The notes below the pieces were generated by a model, which was not told where the DNA came from, made no database searches, and saw nothing but the letters and a program-made list of their open reading frames with translations. A stretch of 39,268 nt of DNA from NCBI GenBank assembly GCA_016786705.1, contig JAEUVV010000004.1:1-39268 (forward strand), in the 5' to 3' direction. Made by a program: the position numbers and the translations under genes. Positions 31,879 through 39,268 of this stretch are shown here, piece by piece (positions within the stretch are counted from its first letter, which is position 1; every line of letters begins with the position of its first letter). This stretch comes from Taibaiella sp. (GTDB lineage: Bacteria > Bacteroidota > Bacteroidia > Chitinophagales > Chitinophagaceae).

Positions 31879-34623
31879 TTATTTTGCAATTACCAGTTTC
31901 CGGTCTGTAAGCTGCCCGTTAACCTTTATTTGTACTGTATACAAACCGGCAGCCAGGTCCGCAATATTGATTTCATCTACTGCTATTGCAGTCTTAACTA
32001 CATGACCGCTTACATTAATGATACGCACCTCCGCTGTTTTCCCGATTCCGTTGAAGAACAACATATTTTTCGCAGGGTTAGGGTAAATCGCAACCAGATT
32101 CTCACGGTCAACCTGGATTTTACGCACCCCGCTCAGGCTGATCTTACCATCGCGGTCTACCTGCTTCAAACGGTAAATGTTCAAGCCGTTTAAAGGGTTT
32201 GTATCTTTTGCTGTATAATTTTTTAATTCATTACTGTTACCGTTATCAGCCAGGCTACCTACACTGGCCACAGTATGCCACTGCCTGCCATCACTACTAC
32301 GCTCTACTTCAAATCCTTTATTATTTATTTCTGTAGCAGTAGCCCAGTAAAGCAATACACTATTATTTTCTTTTCTCAGCTCAAAGCGTACCAGTTGTAC
32401 CGGTAAAGGAGCAATAACGCTTATAGCACCGGCTTCAGACATTGCTGCACCCTGGCTATTGCTCACATTTACCCGGTATTGATTGCCGTTCATTTGATTA
32501 GCGGCAAGTACGGCATAGCTTGCATTATTAGCACCCTGAATCGCACTCCAGGACTGGCCGTTATCGGTGCTCACCTCCCATTGATAGCTCAGGCTGTTTC
32601 CTTCCGCGGAAATATTAAATACAGCCGTCTGGCCTTCTGCTACAAACAAGGTATCTACAGGATGGACGGTAATTACCGGTTGATAAATTACATGCAACTG
32701 CACGGTATCGCTATTTACTACATTGCTGCAATTATCCCGGACCGTAACTACATATTGATTACCGTCCATTGCTAAGGTTACCGGCGATATGGAAAGTTGA
32801 CGGGTATTACCGCTAATACTTTGCCATCCAGAGCCTGTATTTTCCTGCCATTCATAGACCAGGTTACTGCCGGTAGTACTCACTTCAAATAGGGCTGTTC
32901 CACCTTCCGGCTCGGACGCGTCCTGTGGCTGGGCGGTAATGGAGAGCGTGGCACAAGTCGTTTGTATACAATCCTGGATTCCTGAAGCGGTTTCAACCGT
33001 GTCATTATTACGCGCTTTTACGGCAAAGCAATAATTCGTCTGTGGGTTCAGGCCATTAATGGTTACGTTATTCCACACAGCTTCTGTTTGCCATACCGGG
33101 CTAGCTCCTAAAGTACCATCAGCCTGTAGCCAACTTGTACCGCTGTTGATCGCATAAGCGGTAATCGCCGGGTTACCGTTCGCGTCAATGGCAAAGTCTA
33201 TAGTGGTACCGCCGGCAGGCGCGCCCAATAATGGCGCCCCGGGTACATTGGCAAAAGTAAATGTGTCTAATGTAGCACCGTAGAAAGTACCGATATCAAA
33301 AGTCGCATAGCCCTGGTAATAATAGCGCTGGTTAGGTAAAAGATTCGTGGCCTGGCCCCCGGAGATCAGGAGGCTCCAGGTCGTACCATCTGTGCTATAC
33401 CTGATACCCTCAGACAAAATTTGTCCGATCCCTGTGTTGGTATAGGTAGTTATAGAAGTCAGGTGATCATTGCCCAATACAGAAGCAGGAGCCGTAGTGA
33501 CGACTACACCGCCATCGATTGTCAAAATTGCTTCAGCAGTATTAGTCGTTTGGTTACAAATATTAGCCAGCACAACCCGGTAGCGGCCATTATTACGGCT
33601 CATATCAGGTGTACTTACCGTCAATGTATTTGTTGTTTGACCGGAATAGCCTGTAGCACCGGCACCTATATTTATCCAGCTGGATACATCTGCACTCCAT
33701 ACCTGCCATTGGTAAGTATTGGTGTTATTGGCTGCCACCTCGAACAGGGCATCGGTCCCCAGGTTTACGGTAACATCAGCGGGCTGGCTTGTGATCAGCG
33801 GTGTTGCCGGGCAGGTTACGGTTAGTGTGGCAGTATTCGAAGTTGTGTTAGTAGCCACATTTCCGCCCCCACAATTGTTTGTGGCTATTACCCGGTACTG
33901 GTAACCGTTCATGGATTGAGTAGCTGCAACAGTAGTGAAAGTGTTGGTTGTACCTCCAGAGCCTTGGGGTGCGGTTACATTAGCCCATGCTGCGGAAGCA
34001 TTGGCTCTCCATTGCCACTGGTAGGCAGTGACATTGCCAGCTGCCGCGCTAAAGGTAGCGGTATTACTCACCTCCCGGCTTAGGTTTGAAGGTTGTGTAG
34101 TAAAAGAAGGCGTAGGACAAAGAGTTGCCTGGGTGATCCTTACATCATCCAGGTCACAGTTACCCACACCTTTAGTATAAGTCCACCTTACATAGCGCGT
34201 GGTAGCGGTAAGATTAAAGGTAATATCATTACAATCTGTGATAGAAGTACTACCGGATGCAGTGCCATATTCTCCTAAAGTAGTCCAGCTTGATCCGTTA
34301 TCAGAACGCTCTACCAGCATAGAGGAATTACCTGACATACTGGCTCTTTTTAATTTAAAAATAAGCTGGTCCGGCGCGGCGTTAAAATAGACCATTAATT
34401 CATCATTAGTATCATCGAAAGTAGCCGCACTACTTCCGCTGCAGGCAAATGAACTGGTGCGGTGTACAATTCCTGAAGCAGTCCATCCTGTTGCCGCCGA
34501 GGTCCAGTTGCTGGTCCTGTTTACAGGGAGCGTTGCCTGGGCCCATATCCCGGAAGCACAGGTTAAAAGTAACAAGGCACATAAGAAAAATAATTTCCCG
34601 ATGTGTAAATTTTTTTGTTTCAT
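31879..34623 (-). CDS. Large secreted multidomain Ig-like protein with T9SS sorting domain
   Basis: The 914-residue protein has a signal peptide ending Ile-Trp-Ala-Gln near residue 29, then an N-terminal discoidin-like or beta-sandwich domain. Several Ig-like repeats follow, marked by a Gln-Pro-X-Asp/Asn start, Phe-X-Val/Ala-X-Ala and a Tyr-Gln-Trp-Gln strand, plus a fibronectin-like part near residues 450-550. After a C-terminal beta-sandwich, the last 75 residues form a T9SS type A sorting domain starting Ile-Tyr-Pro-Asn-Pro-Ala. It is expected to reach the cell surface or medium as an adhesin or matrix protein. It is a single-gene unit with its own terminator. Confidence 0.9.
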   Translation of the reverse strand: MKQKNLHIGKLFFLCALLLLTCASGIWAQATLPVNRTSNWTSAATGWTASGIVHRTSSFACSGSSAATFDDTNDELMVYFNAAPDQLIFKLKRASMSGNSSMLVERSDNGSSWTTLGEYGTASGSTSITDCNDITFNLTATTRYVRWTYTKGVGNCDLDDVRITQATLCPTPSFTTQPSNLSREVSNTATFSAAAGNVTAYQWQWRANASAAWANVTAPQGSGGTTNTFTTVAATQSMNGYQYRVIATNNCGGGNVATNTTSNTATLTVTCPATPLITSQPADVTVNLGTDALFEVAANNTNTYQWQVWSADVSSWINIGAGATGYSGQTTNTLTVSTPDMSRNNGRYRVVLANICNQTTNTAEAILTIDGGVVVTTAPASVLGNDHLTSITTYTNTGIGQILSEGIRYSTDGTTWSLLISGGQATNLLPNQRYYYQGYATFDIGTFYGATLDTFTFANVPGAPLLGAPAGGTTIDFAIDANGNPAITAYAINSGTSWLQADGTLGASPVWQTEAVWNNVTINGLNPQTNYCFAVKARNNDTVETASGIQDCIQTTCATLSITAQPQDASEPEGGTALFEVSTTGSNLVYEWQENTGSGWQSISGNTRQLSISPVTLAMDGNQYVVTVRDNCSNVVNSDTVQLHVIYQPVITVHPVDTLFVAEGQTAVFNISAEGNSLSYQWEVSTDNGQSWSAIQGANNASYAVLAANQMNGNQYRVNVSNSQGAAMSEAGAISVIAPLPVQLVRFELRKENNSVLLYWATATEINNKGFEVERSSDGRQWHTVASVGSLADNGNSNELKNYTAKDTNPLNGLNIYRLKQVDRDGKISLSGVRKIQVDRENLVAIYPNPAKNMLFFNGIGKTAEVRIINVSGHVVKTAIAVDEINIADLAAGLYTVQIKVNGQLTDRKLVIAK

Positions 34624-34784
34624 AACTTATACTGTTTAAGTGAATCGCAAAATTCACCTTACAGCTTAAAGTAATTGTCAAGAGATCATTACGAGATTAT
34701 TACATTAAAATTAACGAGCACTAAATTTTCCATATCAGGGTTAAGCGGAAGCAGTGGTTCCTTTCCAGGCAACCGCCCACGGAT

Positions 34785-34819
34785 AAAAAGACCGGCGAAA
34801 AGCGTCTACTTTGCGCCGG
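34785..34819 (-). terminator. Terminator of the serine hydrolase gene
   Basis: On the minus strand CCGGCG (34819-34814) pairs with CGCCGG (34797-34792) and a TCTTTTT tract follows. It lies 37 bases after the hydrolase stop. Confidence 0.7.
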
Positions 34820-34855
34820 CTCCTTTCAAATCCCCGGGAAAAATCGATTGGATTA

Positions 34856-36526
34856 TCACTCTTTCTTTAACATTATCGTTTTACCTTGTGTTAATGCCAT
34901 ACCGGTAATTACGCCTTCTCCATCATGCTTAAAATTAAGTTGAAGGCCTATAGGATCAAAACTGAAAGTCGTATCATTTACAGCGGTCAGGGGAAATTCA
35001 GGCTGCCCGGTACCCTGTACGCTGATCCCGGCACCTGTTTTCCGTATGGTGATTTTCATCGGGAAATCAGGCGCGCCGTATACTCCTTCATACCTGCTTA
35101 AAAGTGCCCCATCAACAATAACAGTAGCTACCACGGCCTCCCCTGAGGTTACCCTGTTCATAAGCAACTTATCTCCACCCTGCTCCATAGTGAGTGATTG
35201 TGCCAGGCCCTGTTTATCGCGTACGAAGCTCATGATGATATCTGCCTGCCTGAACTCAAATGTGTCCGTCCCGGTTGCGGTCAGCAAAAACGAGTCCTGC
35301 CCGCTGGCCTGTGCCCACAATTTATTGCCCTGCGCAGTAACGGTAACATCCATAGGCACGCCCGGAGCCCGGTAAATCCCCGGTAAACCCTTTAATGAAT
35401 GCTCGTTAACCGCAATTTTTTTCAATTTAGGTAAAGTATAGGCCTTATCAAATATAATGCTCAGCAGGTAAATATTGATCTGGTTAAAGCTCATAACTTC
35501 ACCATTATTAAAAAAGGAAATAGACAATTGATCTTCCGGGAAATAACCGCATACGGTAGAAAAACCATCAATGTGCCCGCTATGACCATAGCCTATGTGG
35601 TCATTTCCAAAAGGCACTGTCTGTATACCATAGCCATAGCTATTGATGGATGTAATCGTATTCTCACCCTGAACGGGCAGCATTTGCTGAACAGCACTTG
35701 CTGGAAGTAATTTATTTTGGAACATGGCCTCAAAAAAGCGGTTTACTTCTTCTACAGGAGCGATGATACCGCCGGCGGCGTCAGAGGCGCTCACATGTAT
35801 TTCTTCAATACGCTTCCAGCTTTCATCATCCTGCAGCATAAATGAAAAAGCTTCATTTTTACTGATATCCGTACCGCCATTAGGTAAATAAGTATTTTTC
35901 AGGCCCAGCTTTTTACAGATCAATTCCTGTAAATTCTCATTAAAACTTTTACCTGTTACCTGCTCTATGATGTAGCCCAGCAACATATAATTAGTATTGC
36001 TGTAGGCCGTCTTTGTACCCGGTTCAAAATCAGGTTTATCATTGGCAAAATTAGCCAGCATTTCCTTTTTACTTACGGGGGTATATTGGTTTCTCCATTG
36101 CAGATCATTAGTATAATTATATAGGCCGCTCTGGTGGTTGAGCAGCTGTCGGATGCTTATTTGCTCTGCATTAGGTAGCATATTAAAATACTTCGAAAGC
36201 TTATCATCCAGTGATAATTTTCGGGCTTCTGCCAGTTGCATGATCATAACAGCTGTGTAAGTTTTAGAAATCGAGCCGATACGGTATTTAGTTCCTGTAT
36301 TTGCGGGAACAGGCTTACGGTTCTTTTCCCCGATAATACCATAAGCCTTACTAAATACCTGCTTTCCCTGCTCACGGATACATATGGAACCCATAAAGCG
36401 CTTTTCCTGGTACAGGTAATTAAGCAAACTATCAATGGATTTCACCTTTTCCCGGGTTACCAGGTCTTGAGCGTAAACGCTGCAGGCCAGAAAAGCCAGC
36501 CAAAAAATTAAAATTATCTTCTTCAT
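34856..36526 (-). CDS. Class C beta-lactamase-like serine hydrolase with two C-terminal repeats
   Basis: The 556-residue protein has a signal peptide (about 1-19, ending Val-Tyr-Ala-Gln). The beta-lactamase/penicillin-binding fold follows, with catalytic Ser85-Ile-Ser-Lys88, Tyr175-Ser-Asn177 and a Gly-His-Ser-Gly motif in place of KTG. Two C-terminal repeats of about 90 residues (Leu-Pro-Gly-Ile-Tyr and Tyr-Glu-Gly-Val-Tyr starts) resemble DUF3471-type tails. Such enzymes are often D-peptidases or esterases rather than true beta-lactamases. It diverges from a LytS/LytR-type two-component operon across 202 bases and may be controlled by it. Confidence 0.9.
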   Translation of the reverse strand: MKKIILIFWLAFLACSVYAQDLVTREKVKSIDSLLNYLYQEKRFMGSICIREQGKQVFSKAYGIIGEKNRKPVPANTGTKYRIGSISKTYTAVMIMQLAEARKLSLDDKLSKYFNMLPNAEQISIRQLLNHQSGLYNYTNDLQWRNQYTPVSKKEMLANFANDKPDFEPGTKTAYSNTNYMLLGYIIEQVTGKSFNENLQELICKKLGLKNTYLPNGGTDISKNEAFSFMLQDDESWKRIEEIHVSASDAAGGIIAPVEEVNRFFEAMFQNKLLPASAVQQMLPVQGENTITSINSYGYGIQTVPFGNDHIGYGHSGHIDGFSTVCGYFPEDQLSISFFNNGEVMSFNQINIYLLSIIFDKAYTLPKLKKIAVNEHSLKGLPGIYRAPGVPMDVTVTAQGNKLWAQASGQDSFLLTATGTDTFEFRQADIIMSFVRDKQGLAQSLTMEQGGDKLLMNRVTSGEAVVATVIVDGALLSRYEGVYGAPDFPMKITIRKTGAGISVQGTGQPEFPLTAVNDTTFSFDPIGLQLNFKHDGEGVITGMALTQGKTIMLKKE

Positions 36527-36728
36527 AATAATATATTTTATTCCAGGAGCAAAGTAAGGTCAGCCGGGAAATGGAACTATAGTGTTTTTGACCAAACATA
36601 CTTTAAGCAGGATATAAACATTTGTTCTCGCTAAATGCCCTATTCGTCCTGCTAAAATGTCTTTTGAAATAAATTGTACCATTACATTTCCTGAATTGAC
36701 GAACTTCGGCTTACAAAATCCGGCTCCT

Positions 36729-37805
36729 ATGAATTGGCTCACGCGACACAAAACAAGACTTATCCTGAATATCCTGGTATGGTTGTTCTGGAGCAATATG
36801 CTATACAACAACAGCCGGAGCTACACACCGGAAGCTGCCGACACGGGTATTTATATAAGCCATATTATCGGGTACAACCTGCTGTATGTACTCGCGGTTT
36901 ATTGCAACACTTTATGGCTGATGCCACGCTTGTTATTCCGCAAAAAGTACCTCTGGTATTTCTTTAGCCTGCTGGCATATATTAGCTTGCTGGCCATAGT
37001 TATCAGTCATTACAGGGAGTGGCTGCTTGCCAGATTTCCCGGTGCTACGTACAATAATTTTTCTCCTGTTTCATTAAGCGGACAAGGGCCTAACCTGGTC
37101 ACCGAGATCTACTTTCCCTCTTTTATTGCGCTATTCCTGATCGTGTTTGTATTCTTCATAGGTTCATTGGCGCAAAAATTTTTCGAGATCAGCAAACAGA
37201 AAGACGCCGTGCAACAAAAACAAGTGGAGATGGAGCTCAACCTGCTCAAATCACAGATTAACCCGCACTTTCTGTTTAATGTGCTGAACAGTATTTACGC
37301 GCTTTCCTTAAAAAAATCGGAACAAACACCTGAAATAGTATTAAAACTGGCGGATATCATGCGCTATATGCTCTATGAAACCAAGCAGGATAAAGTAGCG
37401 CTACATAAAGAAATACAAGTATTACAGGATTATTTAGACATTGAAAAAGTAAGACTTGCCGCCGCTGCGGCATCGGTGCAACTGATGGTAGATGGTAGCG
37501 CAGCCAATTATCGCGTAGCGCCGGCACTACTGATCCCGTTTGTAGAAAACGCGGTTAAGCATGGCACAGATTCTATGCTAGCTGAAGCCTATATCCATAT
37601 TCATATTATCATCAAAGAAAGCTCACTAACCTTTCATTGTATCAACAACTACAAAGCCAATTTTAATACGGAAAAAAAAGGGGGCATTGGCCTGGAAAAT
37701 GTTCGGAAAAGGCTGAAATTGCTCTATCCGGACAAACACCAGTTGTCTATTGACACGGCAAACAATATATTTGAGGTACGTTTACAATTAAACCTGGAAC
37801 AATGA
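36729..37805 (+). CDS. LytS-type sensor histidine kinase
   Basis: From ATG 36729 the protein has 358 residues; an ATG at 36657 would add 24 polar residues before the first membrane segment and is less likely. Four hydrophobic segments lie in the first 155 residues. A short coiled coil and the His_kinase domain follow, with Asn-Pro-His-Phe-Leu-Phe-Asn (His180) and a C-terminal ATPase with Asn-Ala-Val-Lys-His-Gly and Gly-Gly-Ile-Gly-Leu-Glu-Asn. No separate extracytoplasmic sensor is present. The stop overlaps the start of the regulator gene (ATGA), so the two are translationally coupled. Confidence 0.93.
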   Translation: MNWLTRHKTRLILNILVWLFWSNMLYNNSRSYTPEAADTGIYISHIIGYNLLYVLAVYCNTLWLMPRLLFRKKYLWYFFSLLAYISLLAIVISHYREWLLARFPGATYNNFSPVSLSGQGPNLVTEIYFPSFIALFLIVFVFFIGSLAQKFFEISKQKDAVQQKQVEMELNLLKSQINPHFLFNVLNSIYALSLKKSEQTPEIVLKLADIMRYMLYETKQDKVALHKEIQVLQDYLDIEKVRLAAAAASVQLMVDGSAANYRVAPALLIPFVENAVKHGTDSMLAEAYIHIHIIIKESSLTFHCINNYKANFNTEKKGGIGLENVRKRLKLLYPDKHQLSIDTANNIFEVRLQLNLEQ

Positions 37806-38506
37806 ATTGCTTAATCGTTGATGATGAAGTCCTGGCGCAGGAAGTAATAGAACATTACCTGTCCAAAATAGAGGGCATGGTACTGGTAGGCAAATGTAAT
37901 AATGCCCTTGAGGCTTTTGCCGCGCTGAACAGGCACCAGGTGGACCTTATGTTTCTCGATATTAAGATGCCTGAAATCAGTGGCCTGGAATTTATCCGGT
38001 CGCTAAAAAAGCCCCCCAGGATCATCCTCACTACTGCTTTCACTGAATATGCACTGGAAGGTTATGAATTAGATATCAGCGATTACCTGTTAAAGCCGGT
38101 TTCATTCGAGCGGTTCTTAAAAGCTGTTGACAAAGTGCGCCAGGGGCAGCACAAAGAGCCTGCTATAGCGGTGGCTCAAGTTGTGGCAGCAGATTCATTC
38201 TATGTAAAAAGTGACCGCAAACTGATCAAGATCATTCCTTCAGAAATCATCTATATAGAAAGCCAGAAAAACTATTTGCTGATCCATACCCTGACACAGG
38301 AAGTGGTGACCTACAGTACGCTAAATAATATGGAAGATGAGCTCAGGAATGCTCTTGATTTTATACGCATCCACAAGTCTTTCATTATCAATAAACGGTT
38401 TGTAAGACAACTTGATAATAATATCATTTTCTTAAGCAATGGCTCTGAGCTCCCGTTAGGTGCGAGTTACCGGGATTCATTTATCGCCGGGATGCGGATA
38501 GTATGA
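37802..38506 (+). CDS. LytR/AlgR-type response regulator (LytTR)
   Basis: The 234-residue protein has a receiver domain (about 1-118) with acidic Asp7-Asp8, phospho-acceptor Asp53 in Leu-Asp-Ile-Lys-Met-Pro, and the Leu-Leu-Lys-Pro loop. A LytTR DNA-binding domain (about 135-232) follows, containing Ile-Ile-Tyr-Ile-Glu-Ser and Arg-Ile-His-Lys-Ser. It is phosphorylated by the kinase encoded just upstream and probably regulates nearby genes. A very strong terminator follows. Confidence 0.95.
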   Translation: MNCLIVDDEVLAQEVIEHYLSKIEGMVLVGKCNNALEAFAALNRHQVDLMFLDIKMPEISGLEFIRSLKKPPRIILTTAFTEYALEGYELDISDYLLKPVSFERFLKAVDKVRQGQHKEPAIAVAQVVAADSFYVKSDRKLIKIIPSEIIYIESQKNYLLIHTLTQEVVTYSTLNNMEDELRNALDFIRIHKSFIINKRFVRQLDNNIIFLSNGSELPLGASYRDSFIAGMRIV

Positions 38507-38540
38507 GTTAGCTATCTATAGCAGGATGCGGATCAATTAA

Positions 38541-38580
38541 CAATAAGGTTGGCCCTAAAGGGCCAACCTTATTGTATTTT
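38541..38580 (+). terminator. Terminator after the two-component operon
   Basis: A perfect 16-bp stem (38541-38556 with 38559-38574) with a 2-base loop precedes TATTTT. It may also slow minus-strand transcription from the small secreted gene. Confidence 0.9.
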
Positions 38581-38636
38581 ACATATGAAAACAGCTTAAT
38601 AGAGGAATTGATATCAGCTGCTTAAAAAGTTAATCC

Positions 38637-38996
38637 TTATGGATAAATAAAGATAGTAACATTGGCAGTAGGACTTGGCTGGTTCCAGGAACAATTATAA
38701 AAACCACTCATACAAGGGGGGACGAAGGTACTGGTACCAAATGTGCTTACATTGGAGATATTAACTTGTCCCAGCCAGGAGCCACCACTAACATAACCAA
38801 CTTTTGCAGCAGTAGGGTTAGTACCGGCATTGCCGCCGGTAGCGTTACCGTTAGCACCAACATTTATATAGCCTACACCACCATCCACACTTAGCGTGTA
38901 AGGACAGCTTGTTAAGTTATAAACAGTAATAGTAATCGCGGATGATGTAACACTTGCAGCGAGCAATGAAACACCCAATAAGAGTAGTTTTCTCAT
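38637..38996 (-). CDS. Small secreted glycine/asparagine-rich protein
   Basis: The 119-residue protein has a signal peptide (about 1-20, ending Ser-Ser-Ala). The mature chain is rich in Gly, Asn, Thr and Ser and contains three cysteines (Ser-Cys-Pro, Pro-Pro-Cys, Asn-Cys-Ser). It has no T9SS domain and no known motif. It stands alone on the minus strand. A role in envelope or secretion is suggested by the signal only. Confidence 0.7.
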   Translation of the reverse strand: MRKLLLLGVSLLAASVTSSAITITVYNLTSCPYTLSVDGGVGYINVGANGNATGGNAGTNPTAAKVGYVSGGSWLGQVNISNVSTFGTSTFVPPCMSGFYNCSWNQPSPTANVTIFIYP

Positions 38997-39112
38997 GTTT
39001 AAAAATTTAAGTGATTAATAATTAATGAAACACAAATTAATAAAAACAAAATAGATAATTAAACTTATTATGTTAAAAAAAACAAAAACTCCTCTGAGCA
39101 GTAAAAAGAGGG

Positions 39113-39187
39113 CAGTAAGAAGTAAATAGTAAGAAGTGAAAAGTGAATAGTGAGCGGTGGTAAATGATAAGTGAAATAATAAGAAGT
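39113..39187. repeat. Degenerate short tandem repeats
   Basis: The stretch consists of imperfect copies of units such as AGTAAGAAGT, AAATAGT and GAAAAGTGAATAGTGAG. It is low-complexity; a 72-codon minus-strand frame across it is a by-product, not a gene. Confidence 0.7.
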
Positions 39188-39237
39188 TTTCTGTTAGAGT
39201 AGCGGTATAGCCTTTGTGTTGAGTTATGAGCATAAAA

Positions 39238-39267
39238 AAAGAGCGTTTCTGTTACGAAACGCTCTTT
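39238..39267 (-). terminator. Terminator of a gene lying beyond the right edge
   Basis: A 12-bp stem (39238-39249 with 39256-39267) with a 6-base loop is followed on the minus strand by seven T. It most likely ends a minus-strand gene to the right of the window. Confidence 0.75.
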
Positions 39268-39268
39268 A

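Noticed and set aside
33421..33825. 134-codon plus-strand frame within the 914-residue T9SS gene
   Set aside because: Antisense to Ig-like repeat coding sequence; its composition follows from the opposite strand.
39015..39233. 72-codon minus-strand frame with hydrophobic residues
   Set aside because: It is produced by the low-complexity tandem repeats and has no signal of coding.
1..39268. CRISPR array
   Set aside because: No regularly spaced repeats of 24-40 bases and no cas genes were found.

Overview
The window looks like a chromosomal segment of a Bacteroidota bacterium, most likely in or near the Chitinophagaceae. Two large secreted proteins end in type IX secretion (T9SS) sorting domains. 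The recognisable promoters are of the Bacteroidota type (TTG, 20 bases, TAnnTTTG), and start codons lack obvious Shine-Dalgarno sequences. The species cannot be named from the sequence alone.

Layout. Positions 1-7346 hold envelope and secreted-protein genes: a truncated secreted protein, a 976-residue probable outer-membrane protein, a T9SS cargo protein, a membrane protein and a small monooxygenase-fold protein. Positions 7353-21414 appear to be an integrated genomic island of about 14 kb. From 21404 to the right end the window returns to ordinary chromosome: a tRNA-Leu(CAA), lipoproteins, a sigma-factor operon, a ten-gene minus-strand cluster of small ligand-binding proteins (SRPBCC, VOC, cupin, GNAT, YdeI, DUF1801), a 914-residue T9SS cargo protein, a class C beta-lactamase-like hydrolase divergent from a LytS/LytR-type two-component system, and a small secreted protein.

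The island. A tyrosine recombinase with an excisionase-like neighbour lies next to tRNA-Leu. The 11 bases at the 3' end of the tRNA recur at 7353-7363. Just inside each end are pairs of TTGTCA-like hexamers spaced 11 bp, as expected of recombinase arm sites. A strong hairpin terminator sits immediately outside the left copy, where the original tRNA-Leu terminator should be, and the island carries its own replacement hairpin beside the present tRNA. The cargo is defence-like: a TOTE-type primase-helicase between relaxase and SymE remnants, a SymE toxin with an XRE regulator, an HNH + TcmP + DUF5131 (three-Cys) cassette behind a consensus promoter and bracketed by a 14-bp repeat, a Septu-like PtuA/PtuB pair, and a YhcG-type PDDEXK nuclease. 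The relaxase is only a fragment, so the island has probably lost autonomous transfer.

Most likely to repay follow-up: the HNH-TcmP-DUF5131 cassette, whose biochemical function I do not know; the terminator-swapping island ends; an outward-facing promoter at the left island end; and the integrase, whose N-terminus is frameshifted and whose box II histidine is replaced by serine.
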